NCBI GenBank assembly: GCA_963668545.1
Contig: OY764868.1
Location: 124,001-188,000 of the forward strand
DNA: 64,000 nt
Reading direction: 5' to 3'
DNA from: G963662265 sp963668545
GTDB taxonomy: Bacteria; Spirochaetota; Spirochaetia; CADAEX01
Shown piece after piece: positions 43,873-52,458 of the stretch; positions within the stretch are counted from its first letter, which is position 1; the number at the start of each line of letters is the position of its first letter. The notes under the pieces were generated by a model that was not told the origin of the DNA, did no database searches, and saw only the letters and a list, made by a program, of their open reading frames with translations. The position numbers and the translations under genes were made by a program.

Positions 43873-44822
43873 AAAAAAGTAAAAAACGGATTATTCTGAT
43901 TTCTATTGCATTATTACTGATAACAGCTGCAGCAGCTTTTTTTATTGTCCAGAAAAATATTATTGGCAGAAAAAGTGAAGTAAAGGGGGAGAAAGAAGAG
44001 CGTATTTACCCTGTAAGGATCGAAAAAAGCCGGCTGGGCACTATTTCCGATTTTATAAGGATAAACGGATCTGTTGTAGCGGAAAGGAGTGTTGATGTCA
44101 ATCCTGATACAGGGGGGAAGATAAAGCTGATATATCCTGAAATAGGCGACTATGTTGAGAAGGGAGAGATAATTGCGGAGGTTGATCCTTCCAAGCCCGG
44201 CCTCTCATATACATCAAGCCCGGTCAGAGCACCTATAGCAGGAACTGTTACTTTTCTTCCTGTTGAGACTGGCTCAAATGTAACTGTTTCTTCTGTAATT
44301 GCAACCATAGGTGATCTTTCAATGCTCAGGGTTGAAACAGAGATACCTGAACCGGAGATTGCAAAAATAAAAATGGGTTCAGAAAGCCTTCTTTCATTTG
44401 TTTCCTATCCCGGGAAAAACTATCCCTCAAAGGTTGTGGAAATCAGCCCTGTCGTTAATCCCCTGACGAGAACAATGAAAATAAAACTTGCATTTACAGC
44501 TGAAAATGACGAGATCAGGGCCGGCATGTTTTGTTCAGTCAAGCTTTTTACTGAAACAAAATCTGATGCTGTAATAATCCCTTCCTCATCAGTGGTTGTC
44601 CGTGACGGAGCAGATACTGTTTTTATTCTTGAGGATAATGACATTGTAAGAAAGGTCAGGGTTGAAACTGGAATTATTGCTGAAGGTAATACAGAAATTG
44701 AAAACGGTCTTTCACAAGGCGATATCGTTGTGACCGCAGGTCAGAATCTTCTAGAGGACGGGGTCAGGGTGAAGATCCTGGCAGGGTCCGGAGATTCTGA
44801 AAAAATTGGGGATGAAAGCTGA
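43869..44822 (+). CDS. RND efflux periplasmic adaptor (membrane fusion protein)
   Basis: The 317-aa protein has one N-terminal helix (residues about 8-28). It has a lipoyl/barrel-sandwich fold split around a very short hairpin: GGKIKLIYPEIGDYVEKGEI and the second half RAPIAGTVTFLPVETGSNV. A beta-barrel and membrane-proximal domain follow (VEISPVVNPLTRTMKIKLAF, then QGDIVVTAGQNLLEDGVRVK). The coiled-coil hairpin is almost absent, which makes the protein shorter than usual adaptors. The stop codon overlaps the RND start codon by one base (TGATG). Confidence 0.92.
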   Translation: MKKSKKRIILISIALLLITAAAAFFIVQKNIIGRKSEVKGEKEERIYPVRIEKSRLGTISDFIRINGSVVAERSVDVNPDTGGKIKLIYPEIGDYVEKGEIIAEVDPSKPGLSYTSSPVRAPIAGTVTFLPVETGSNVTVSSVIATIGDLSMLRVETEIPEPEIAKIKMGSESLLSFVSYPGKNYPSKVVEISPVVNPLTRTMKIKLAFTAENDEIRAGMFCSVKLFTETKSDAVIIPSSSVVVRDGADTVFILEDNDIVRKVRVETGIIAEGNTEIENGLSQGDIVVTAGQNLLEDGVRVKILAGSGDSEKIGDES

Positions 44823-47800
44823 TGTCTGTATCAAAGAGGGCTGTTTCAAGACCTGTCACAGTAGTTGTTCTTTTTTCCCTGATTATAGCGCTGGGGCTTT
44901 TTATTCTCCCCCAGATACCTATAGATCTTTATCCTGAGTTCAATCCCCCTGTTCTTGTTGTTTCCACATCATATCCGGGGGCAGGCCCTGAAGAGGTTGA
45001 AAACAGTGTTACAAGACTTCTTGAAGGAATGCTTGAGAATATAAATGATATAAAGGAAATACGTTCAACCTCATCAGAGGGACAGAGCCTTATTATCCTT
45101 GAGTTTGAGTGGAAGAAAAATCTTTCAGAGGCAGCTGATGATGTCAGGGATAAACTTGAATTTATCAAGGAATATCTTCCTGACGAAGCAAAAAATCCCT
45201 CCATATTCAAGTTTGATCCTTCAATGATTCCTATTCTGGATCTCACAGTAGAGGGAAACCGACCCCCTGAAGAACTCAAGGAGATGGCCGAAGATATAAT
45301 CCAGCCCAGGCTTGAACAGATAAACGGAGTTTCACTGACCTATATAAGCGGAGGAAGGGAAAAAATTATCAGGGTTGAAGTAAGTAAAAACCGTCTTCAG
45401 GCGTTTGATCTGACTTTAAGCTCCATTGCCTCGGCAGTTCAGGCTCAGAATGTCCAGTTCGGAGGGGGGACTGTATCATCCGGCTCATATAATTACCTTG
45501 TAAGGACTGACGGTGAATATAAAAATCTTGAAGAGATAAAAAATACGGTAGTTGCATACAGGGGGGGGAGCAGTACAGAGCCTCCCACAGTAATCAGGCT
45601 ATCAGATATTGCTGATGTAAGAGAGGGTTTCAAGGATGAAAGCAGTATTGTCTATATAAACGGAAAAACCGGTATCTATATTGAGGTGCAGAAAAAGAGC
45701 GGGGAAAATTCTGTGCAGGTTGCTGATCGTGTAATCAAAAGTATTGAAAAGATAAATAATGAGCTTCCTTCAGGTATTAAACTGAAGGTGCTTAAGGATT
45801 CAACTGATATAATCAGGGATTCGATCAGGCAGGTTTCGAAATCAGCACTGACAGGGGCATTCCTTGCAATGAGCATACTTCTTGTTTTTCTCAGGAATAT
45901 TAAAAGTACCTTCATAATAGGTATTTCAATACCTGTTTCACTTCTTATTACTTTAATGGGAATGTACTTTTTTGATGTTTCCATCAATATTATTTCTCTT
46001 GCAGGGCTTACCCTTGGGGTAGGGATGATTGTTGATTCATCCATAGTAATACTTGAAAATATCTACAGGTACAGGGAAAAGGGATCAAGGCTTAAGGTGT
46101 CTGCTGTCCTTGGAAGCATGGAAATGACAGGAGCTATTACTGCATCTACTCTGACCACAATATGCGTATTCTTTCCTATCGTTCTTTTCAAGGCTGAAAT
46201 CGGTTTTCTGGGAATTCTGTTCGGAGACCTTGCTTTTACGGTAGTAGTAGCCCTTGTCTCTTCCCTCTTTGTAGCCCTGCTTCTTGTCCCTGTTCTTTCC
46301 GGAAAATACCTTCCTATTTTTACAAAAAAACAGAAACCTTTTAAAAGAAAAATCTATGAAAAGGCAGATTCCCTTATGGAAAGTTTTTTTGTTTGGATAG
46401 AGACTCTCTACTCCAGTGCCCTTCTCAAGGTGCTTAAATACAGGAAAACAACCATAACAGCTGTAATCCTGCTTCTGGCCGGATCCCTCTTTCTCATACC
46501 TTCAGTCGGTCTTGAATTTTCCCCTTCAGCAGATGATGATGTTGTTTCCCTTACAATAAACATGCCTGTAGGAACAAATCTTGAAACCACCCTTGCTGCT
46601 GTTAAAAAGTTTGAATCAATAATAAGGGAAGATATAAACGGTTTTGAAGACCTTACAGTAACGGCAGGGGGGAGCAGCGATTTCCTTTCAGGGAGCAGTT
46701 CATATCTCGGTAAAATAAAAATTACACTTCCTGAATATGAAAAAAGGATAGACACATCCGAGGATATCAAAAGAAAGCTGAGAAACAGGTTTGATGAATT
46801 TCCAGGAGTTGTCTTCAGTTTTGAATCCGGCCATGGAAGGGGAGCAGGAAATCCTGACCCAATTGATATTCTCATCAAGTCCAATGATACAGATGCCGCC
46901 CAAAAAACAGCCCTTGATCTAAGGGACCTGATAGCTGAAAAAGTGAAAGGGGCTGTTGAGCCTGATACAGATATAAGCGAAGGTCTTCCCCAGCTTGAAA
47001 TAGAGGTAGACAGGCAGAGGGCTTATGAGCTCGGCCTTACCTTAAATGCAATAGGTTCAGAGATAAACGGTTCAGTAAGCGGTATAACCGCTTCGAAGTA
47101 CAGGGTAAAGGGGGATGAGTATGATATCCTTCTTATTCTCAGGGAGGAGGACAGGAATGAGATCCCCGACCTTGCAACAATCTATATTTCCAACAACAGG
47201 GGAGAGTTTATTCCTGTAGCCGCATTTGCAAGGCTTGTAAAGACTGCAGGCCCTGTTGATATTAACAGGCTTGACCAGACAAGGGTCATCCATGTTACTG
47301 CAGGTCTTGATGAGGGAATGAAGCTCAACAGGGTGCAGGGTGAAATTGATAAACTTATACGTGATGAACTGATTGTTCCTGAGAGTGTCAATATTGAATA
47401 TTCCGGTGATGTGGGCGATCTCAGGGAATACGGTATAAAATTCCTTGCAATCATGGTTATGGCCCTCTTCCTTGTCTACGGTGTCATGGCAAGCCAGTTC
47501 GAATCTTTCAAAGATCCCTTTATAATGTTTATGACTGTCCCCCTCCTTTTTATCGGTGTAGTCCTTATTCACCTTATAACAGGATCCCCCTTCAGCATGT
47601 TTACAGCTGTAGGTGTAATTATGCTTGCAGGTATTGTCGTAAACAACGGGATTGTACTTGTTGATTATATTAATCTCCTGATCGGAAGAGGTGAAGGGCT
47701 CAGGGAAGCATGTGTCAAGGGGGGGGTAAACCGCCTCAGGCCCATTCTGATGACAACACTGACTACAATACTCGGGATGGCCCCGATGGCATTTATCCCG

Positions 47801-47941
47801 GGGGAAGGCTCTGAGCTGGTTCAGCCGATAGGGCAGGCTGTTATTGGGGGGCTTGCAACAAGTACATTTATTACCCTCTTTTTTATTCCTGTTGTATTTA
47901 TGGTTTTCAACAGGAAAAGGTTTAAATATGAAGAGAATTGA
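44822..47941 (+). CDS. RND-family efflux transporter
   Basis: The 1039-aa inner-membrane pump has the full AcrB/MexB-type layout: helix 1, the large porter loop with YPGAGPEEVENSVTRLLEG, helices 2-6 including GLTLGVGMIVDSSIVILENI with the proton-relay Asp, a second porter loop, and helices 8-12 ending PMAFIPGEGSELVQPIGQAV. It exports hydrophobic or lipid-like compounds, or assembles with the TolC/adaptor pair. Two runs of eight G occur in the reading frame (45561-45568 and 47719-47726). The 14-base overlap with the next small gene indicates coupling. Confidence 0.95.
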   Translation: MSVSKRAVSRPVTVVVLFSLIIALGLFILPQIPIDLYPEFNPPVLVVSTSYPGAGPEEVENSVTRLLEGMLENINDIKEIRSTSSEGQSLIILEFEWKKNLSEAADDVRDKLEFIKEYLPDEAKNPSIFKFDPSMIPILDLTVEGNRPPEELKEMAEDIIQPRLEQINGVSLTYISGGREKIIRVEVSKNRLQAFDLTLSSIASAVQAQNVQFGGGTVSSGSYNYLVRTDGEYKNLEEIKNTVVAYRGGSSTEPPTVIRLSDIADVREGFKDESSIVYINGKTGIYIEVQKKSGENSVQVADRVIKSIEKINNELPSGIKLKVLKDSTDIIRDSIRQVSKSALTGAFLAMSILLVFLRNIKSTFIIGISIPVSLLITLMGMYFFDVSINIISLAGLTLGVGMIVDSSIVILENIYRYREKGSRLKVSAVLGSMEMTGAITASTLTTICVFFPIVLFKAEIGFLGILFGDLAFTVVVALVSSLFVALLLVPVLSGKYLPIFTKKQKPFKRKIYEKADSLMESFFVWIETLYSSALLKVLKYRKTTITAVILLLAGSLFLIPSVGLEFSPSADDDVVSLTINMPVGTNLETTLAAVKKFESIIREDINGFEDLTVTAGGSSDFLSGSSSYLGKIKITLPEYEKRIDTSEDIKRKLRNRFDEFPGVVFSFESGHGRGAGNPDPIDILIKSNDTDAAQKTALDLRDLIAEKVKGAVEPDTDISEGLPQLEIEVDRQRAYELGLTLNAIGSEINGSVSGITASKYRVKGDEYDILLILREEDRNEIPDLATIYISNNRGEFIPVAAFARLVKTAGPVDINRLDQTRVIHVTAGLDEGMKLNRVQGEIDKLIRDELIVPESVNIEYSGDVGDLREYGIKFLAIMVMALFLVYGVMASQFESFKDPFIMFMTVPLLFIGVVLIHLITGSPFSMFTAVGVIMLAGIVVNNGIVLVDYINLLIGRGEGLREACVKGGVNRLRPILMTTLTTILGMAPMAFIPGEGSELVQPIGQAVIGGLATSTFITLFFIPVVFMVFNRKRFKYEEN

Positions 47942-48206
47942 GATAATTGCAAATCATTCTGTAGAGACAGATATAATTGAAGCTGTTGAGAAAGGATCGG
48001 GAGAGCGGGCCTGTTACACTAAAATCCCGGTGGTATTCGGGAAAGGGAGAACAAATCCCAAGATGGGCGACAGTATCTGGCCTGAAGAAAATTTCATGCT
48101 TATTATTTATGCCGAAGATGATATTGCATCTCTGATAAATGATAATGTCTGTTCCGTAAAGAAGGGATTTCCCGATGAAGGGATAAAAATATTTATTACA
48201 GGATGA
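47928..48206 (+). CDS. PG0541-family transporter-associated small protein
   Basis: The 92-aa protein starts at the ATG at 47928, inside the end of the RND gene, behind an AGGAAAAGG ribosome site. It has a ferredoxin-like, PII-reminiscent pattern: MKRIEIIANHSVETDIIEAV, then CYTKIPVVFGKGRTNPKMGD and FMLIIYAED. Small proteins of this kind are encoded directly after RND pumps in Bacteroidetes and some other bacteria. Their role is unknown; a regulatory or accessory part for the pump is likely from the genetic coupling. Confidence 0.75.
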   Translation: MKRIEIIANHSVETDIIEAVEKGSGERACYTKIPVVFGKGRTNPKMGDSIWPEENFMLIIYAEDDIASLINDNVCSVKKGFPDEGIKIFITG

Positions 48207-48263
48207 TGCCTTAAAATTTTCAGGGCTGAAAATAATTATGCAGAATCAGGAGTTTGAAAACAG

Positions 48264-48968
48264 ATGAAAGCCAGAATATTGATAATAGAAGATGAAGTTG
48301 AGATTGCAGAGCTCATATCGCTGTATCTTTCCAACGACGGTCTGGACTCAGTTCATGCGGAAACTGCCGAAGATGCACTTGATATCATAAAGTTCAGCAG
48401 TATTGACCTTGTTGTTCTTGATATAAATCTTCCGGGAATGGACGGGTTTGAATTCCTTCAGAAGTTAAGAGGCACTGAAAAAAACATACCGGTAATTATT
48501 GTATCTGCAAGACAGGATGATGCTGATATGGTACTCGGGCTTGGAATCGGGGCAGATGACTATGTCACAAAGCCTTTCTCACCTAAAGTTCTGGTTGCCA
48601 GAATAAGAAGCAATCTCAGAAGGTTTTTTGATACTGACAGCATTGTTCCCGGAAAATCTGTAAATGTTTTCAGGTTCGGGGATTTTACAATAGATATGGA
48701 TGCGTATGTTGTAAAAAAAGGGGATAAAAGGGTTCTCCTTTCCCCCAGAGAGTATGAAGTACTTGCATACCTTGTCAGCAGCAGGCCCAATCCAAAAACT
48801 CCTGATGAAATCTACAGGGCTGTTTGGGGAAACAACTACGGCGATATTACAACTGTGGCTGTCCATATACAGAGGCTTCGTAAAAAACTGGAGAATGATC
48901 CCTCACAGCCTGAGTTCATAAAAACTGTGCATGGAATGGGATACCAGTTCAGCAGCGGAGGTAATTGA
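48264..48968 (+). CDS. OmpR-family response regulator
   Basis: The 234-aa protein has a receiver domain with phospho-acceptor Asp53 (VVLDINLPGMDGFE), acidic pocket EDE (residues 6-8) and Lys103 (VTKPFSP). A winged-helix DNA-binding domain follows (about 135-232, LLSPREYEVLAYLVSS and VAVHIQRLRKKLE). It follows the efflux genes by 57 bases and precedes its kinase by one base, so it probably controls the efflux operon. It is transcribed with or just after it. Confidence 0.95.
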   Translation: MKARILIIEDEVEIAELISLYLSNDGLDSVHAETAEDALDIIKFSSIDLVVLDINLPGMDGFEFLQKLRGTEKNIPVIIVSARQDDADMVLGLGIGADDYVTKPFSPKVLVARIRSNLRRFFDTDSIVPGKSVNVFRFGDFTIDMDAYVVKKGDKRVLLSPREYEVLAYLVSSRPNPKTPDEIYRAVWGNNYGDITTVAVHIQRLRKKLENDPSQPEFIKTVHGMGYQFSSGGN

Positions 48969-48969
48969 G

Positions 48970-50319
48970 GTGAAACTGCGGACCCAGATAATCATACTGT
49001 CGGCAGCTCTTGCTGTTGCCCCTTTTCTTATAAGTGTGTTTATTTTCTCCTACCACCGCGCGTTTGGAAAAGATGAAGAGCAGTATATGGAGAGGTTTCT
49101 TGTCTCCAGATGGATTTATGAGGAGTTTTATCCCTCCATATATGATGAAAACATGGATAAGGTTTTTATTCCAACAGGTATAGAGCTCAGCATAATAAAT
49201 GAAAATGGCCTTATTGTGTTTTCCAACATACCCCAGATGAAAAGGGGTATGTATTTCAACCCCCTTTTTCCCCGTTTTATTGAATTCATAAAGGGGAGGG
49301 AAAGCAAGACAATTATTGAAACATTTGATCACGGCGGGAAAAAATGGCAGTTTTTCTTTGTTTATTCTGAAATACCTGAATACCTTAAAAAGAACCGTTT
49401 CGGATGGCTTAAGGATACACTTTATGTCTCACTCTATCTGACAACTGCCGGTCTTATAGCAGGTTATTTTATTGTAAGGTCTATTCTGAGGCGGACAGGC
49501 AAGCTTGAGAATGCCATAAGAAAGGTTGCTGTGGGCGAACTTGATTTCGAGATAGAAAAAGAGGGAAAGGATGAACTTTCTCTCCTTCTTGAATCGTTCG
49601 ACAGCATGCGGCTTGCCCTTAAGGAGGAGCAGGCCAGAAAGTCCCGTTTTATCATGGCTGTTTCCCATGATCTGAAAACACCCCTGACTTCAATAAAGGG
49701 GTATATTGAGGCTATTCAGGACGGGCTTGTTAAAGATTCTGAAACCTTCAACAAATATATCGGGATTATTTCCGGCAAGTCTGTTGTTCTTGAAGAAAGG
49801 ATATCCTCACTGATTGATTTTGCCAGGATGGAAACCGGTGAATGGAAACTGAGGAACAGGGAGATTGAGCTTAATGCATTCTTTGAACGGCTGAGTGTTA
49901 TCTATGAAGAAGACTGCCGTATTCTGGATAAAAAATACAGGTATGAGAACTTTCTTCCCGAGAATGTGCAAATAAGCTGTGATCCCGTGCTTTTTGAGCG
50001 GGCTCTTGAAAACCTCTTTGTGAATTCAATAAAACATACTCTTTCAGGGACTGAAATCTTTTTCAGGGCCTTTGTCGACAACAGTGTCCCTGTTATTGAA
50101 CTCGGCGACAACGGGGAAGGGATAGAGGAAGGCGATCTTAAATATATATTCGAGCCTTTTTACAGGGGGACAAATTCCCGCAAGGAACCCGGGATGGGCC
50201 TTGGCCTTTCTTCCGCAAAGTCTGTTCTGGATGCCCACGGCTGGGATGTGAGTGTCACTTCTGAAAAAGGGAAAGGCACTGTTTTCAGAATAGTACTGGC
50301 CGAGACTGGAAGGGGCTGA
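48970..50319 (+). CDS. Membrane sensor histidine kinase
   Basis: The 449-aa kinase starts with GTG at 48970, eight bases after a GGAGG site (48957-48961); the frame is open 13 codons upstream, but inside the regulator gene. Helix 1 (residues about 8-30), a periplasmic sensor of about 125 residues, and helix 2 (about 152-175) are followed by a HAMP segment. The phospho-accepting His233 is in AVSHDLKTPLTSIKGYIEA, the N box in ENLFVNSIKHT, and the ATP lid in GMGLGLSSAKSVL. The sensor part shows no named domain. It should phosphorylate the response regulator encoded just before it. Confidence 0.95.
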   Translation: MKLRTQIIILSAALAVAPFLISVFIFSYHRAFGKDEEQYMERFLVSRWIYEEFYPSIYDENMDKVFIPTGIELSIINENGLIVFSNIPQMKRGMYFNPLFPRFIEFIKGRESKTIIETFDHGGKKWQFFFVYSEIPEYLKKNRFGWLKDTLYVSLYLTTAGLIAGYFIVRSILRRTGKLENAIRKVAVGELDFEIEKEGKDELSLLLESFDSMRLALKEEQARKSRFIMAVSHDLKTPLTSIKGYIEAIQDGLVKDSETFNKYIGIISGKSVVLEERISSLIDFARMETGEWKLRNREIELNAFFERLSVIYEEDCRILDKKYRYENFLPENVQISCDPVLFERALENLFVNSIKHTLSGTEIFFRAFVDNSVPVIELGDNGEGIEEGDLKYIFEPFYRGTNSRKEPGMGLGLSSAKSVLDAHGWDVSVTSEKGKGTVFRIVLAETGRG

Positions 50320-50349
50320 TACAAAGTCATAAGCCTGTTTTGAAATCTA

Positions 50350-50402
50350 CCCCCTGCAGAAAGCAGGGGGTGAGTATAAAGAGTGAAAGCTGTTTCACTC
50401 TT
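50350..50402. terminator. Two hairpins between convergent operons
   Basis: CCCCCTGC/GCAGGGGG (50350-50370, loop AGAAA) and AAGAGTGAAA/TTTCACTCTT (50379-50402, loop GCTG) lie between the kinase gene and the nucleoside transporter operon. Neither has a T tract, so the strength as terminators is uncertain. Confidence 0.5.
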
Positions 50403-50413
50403 GTATGAAGATT

Positions 50414-51361
50414 TTATTTTTTCCCGTGATCAAAGGGTTCTCCTGCAGCTTTCGGTGCCTGGGATGATTTTGAGAAGATTATCAGTGCAATCAGTGTTAC
50501 AATATACGGGAAAGTCTTCAGAAGCACGGGTGGTATTGCGGCAAGCGCAGGTACCGCCTGTGATACATTGGCTACAGTTGTTGCAAATCCGAAAAAGAAA
50601 GTTGCTCCCAGTATTCCGAGAGGTTTCCACTGCCCGAAAATGAGGGAAGCAAGAGCTAGGAAGCCAAGTCCCGCAACTGATCCGTTGAACTCCCCTGAAT
50701 AGGTGACAAGAATTGCTGCTCCCCCGAGCCCTGCAAAAGCTCCCGAAAGCATTACCCCTATATACCTTATTACATACACATTAACCCCTGCAGCATCGGC
50801 AGCATGGGGATGGTCTCCGCATGCCCTGAGCCTGAGACCGAATGCGGTTTTATAGATGACAAAACGGGATACAAAAAGTATCAGGAGGATAAGCCATGTA
50901 GACATATAGGTCTGGCTGAAAAAAAGCTTGCCGATTACAGGAATACTGCTGAGCAGCGGAACATTAAACCTGGTAAGTCCGCTCATTATATGGATATTTC
51001 CGCTTCCTGTAAGGTTTCTCGCGATAAATACAGTCAGAGCTCCTGCAATCATGTTTATTGCAGTCCCGCTTATTACCTGGTTTGCATTGAGGTTTATACT
51101 TGCAAATGCATGCAGCAGTGAAAAAAGGATACCCGCAGCCATTGCCGCAATTAATCCAAGCCATATTGCCCCTTCGGGGTATATCGGCTGAAATGTTGAG
51201 ATTACCAGTGCCGAGGAAAATGATCCTATAACCATAAGCCCCTCAAGCCCTATATTTACAACTCCGCTCTTTTCGCTGAAAAGACCCCCGAGAGAAGTAA
51301 TAAGAAGGGGTGCTGTAAATGCCATTGCATATGGAAAAATCTGGGAAATTATAGCCCACAT
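50414..51361 (-). CDS. BMP-type nucleoside ABC transporter permease (second subunit)
   Basis: The 315-aa permease belongs to the branched-chain/nucleoside type (NupQ/YufQ-like), with about nine helices. It has PLLITSLGGLFSEKSGVVNI near the N-terminus and the cytoplasmic coupling loop GLRLRACGDHPHAADAAGVNV, both seen in this group. Its ATG overlaps the stop codon of the first permease by one base. It is the last of four genes; two hairpins follow. Confidence 0.92.
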   Translation of the reverse strand: MWAIISQIFPYAMAFTAPLLITSLGGLFSEKSGVVNIGLEGLMVIGSFSSALVISTFQPIYPEGAIWLGLIAAMAAGILFSLLHAFASINLNANQVISGTAINMIAGALTVFIARNLTGSGNIHIMSGLTRFNVPLLSSIPVIGKLFFSQTYMSTWLILLILFVSRFVIYKTAFGLRLRACGDHPHAADAAGVNVYVIRYIGVMLSGAFAGLGGAAILVTYSGEFNGSVAGLGFLALASLIFGQWKPLGILGATFFFGFATTVANVSQAVPALAAIPPVLLKTFPYIVTLIALIIFSKSSQAPKAAGEPFDHGKK

Positions 51362-52458
51362 TATCTTCCTCCTTCTGCCGGAACACTTTCCTGCTCTTTG
51401 TTTTTCATGCCGGAGAGTTTTGCTTTGACAGCGTTTACACCCTTTTCTATCAGCACGCTTGTTGCAGCGAAATATATAATTGTAGCAATAATTGTGTCCC
51501 CTATTTCAGGCGGTATTGATGTCATTGCATTCATAAATCCCTTACCGGAGTGGAGTATCCCGAAAAAAAGCGCGCTTATAAAAACTCCGTAGGGGGCATT
51601 GCTTCCCAGGAGGGCAACTGCTATTCCGTCAAACCCCAGGCTTGGAAGGACCCCTATCTGTATGTTTGATGCATAGCCTATATAGAATGTAGCTCCTCCC
51701 ACCCCTGCGAGTGCCCCTGCTATAACCATGGAAAGTATTATATTCCTGTTTACATTCATTCCGGCATACTCGGCAGAAAAACGGTTGTATCCTGCCGCTT
51801 TCAGTTCAAATCCAAGTATTGTCCTGTTGAGTATTATCTCAATCAGTATTACTGCAATGACTGCAAGAAAAAGTCCGTAATTTATAAATGATCCGTCAAA
51901 AAGGTTTGTGAGCCATGGTGCCTTGAGACTTGCAGCAGCTGGAAGATTTCTTGATTCTGTCTCAAGGAATTCCCCCTTGAAGAATGCAGGCACAGTGTAG
52001 TAGATCACCCAGTAGCTTATCCAGTTCATCATTATTGTTGCAACAACTTCATGAACATTGAACCTTGCTTTCAGAAAGCCGGGAATAAGGGCCCAGAGCC
52101 CCCCCCCAATCATAGCGGCAAGTATCATTGCAGCAAGAAGGATAAACCTCGGCATATCGAAGCTTAGTCCCACAGCTGTTGCGCAAAGGCCGCCGAAGAG
52201 CATCTGACCTGATGCCCCTATATTGAAAAGACCTGTCTTGAAGGCAAATGCAACTGAAAGACCTGTAAAGATCAGAGGTGTAGCTGTCGCAAGTGTGTTT
52301 CCGATCCTTTCAATATTCATCAGGCCGCCCCTGAAAAGATAGTTATATCCTTCAAAAGGATTGTTTCCCGTAATCAGCATCAGAAGGGCACCTGCAAGGA
52401 GCCCCAGAACAACTGATATCAGTCCTATAATTACCTGTTTATTTACTGTTGTTTTCAA
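51361..52458 (-). CDS. BMP-type nucleoside ABC transporter permease (first subunit)
   Basis: The 365-aa permease (NupP/YufP-like) has GLSVAFAFKTGLFNIGASGQ, the coupling loop GFELKAAGYNRFSAEYAGMN and a charged C-terminal tail. It starts with TTG at 52458, overlapping the ATPase stop codon (TTGA), with no better ATG upstream. A run of nine G in the coding strand (complement of 52099-52107) encodes three consecutive Gly in IGGGLWALIPG. Slippage there would disrupt the gene. Confidence 0.9.
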   Translation of the reverse strand: MKTTVNKQVIIGLISVVLGLLAGALLMLITGNNPFEGYNYLFRGGLMNIERIGNTLATATPLIFTGLSVAFAFKTGLFNIGASGQMLFGGLCATAVGLSFDMPRFILLAAMILAAMIGGGLWALIPGFLKARFNVHEVVATIMMNWISYWVIYYTVPAFFKGEFLETESRNLPAAASLKAPWLTNLFDGSFINYGLFLAVIAVILIEIILNRTILGFELKAAGYNRFSAEYAGMNVNRNIILSMVIAGALAGVGGATFYIGYASNIQIGVLPSLGFDGIAVALLGSNAPYGVFISALFFGILHSGKGFMNAMTSIPPEIGDTIIATIIYFAATSVLIEKGVNAVKAKLSGMKNKEQESVPAEGGR

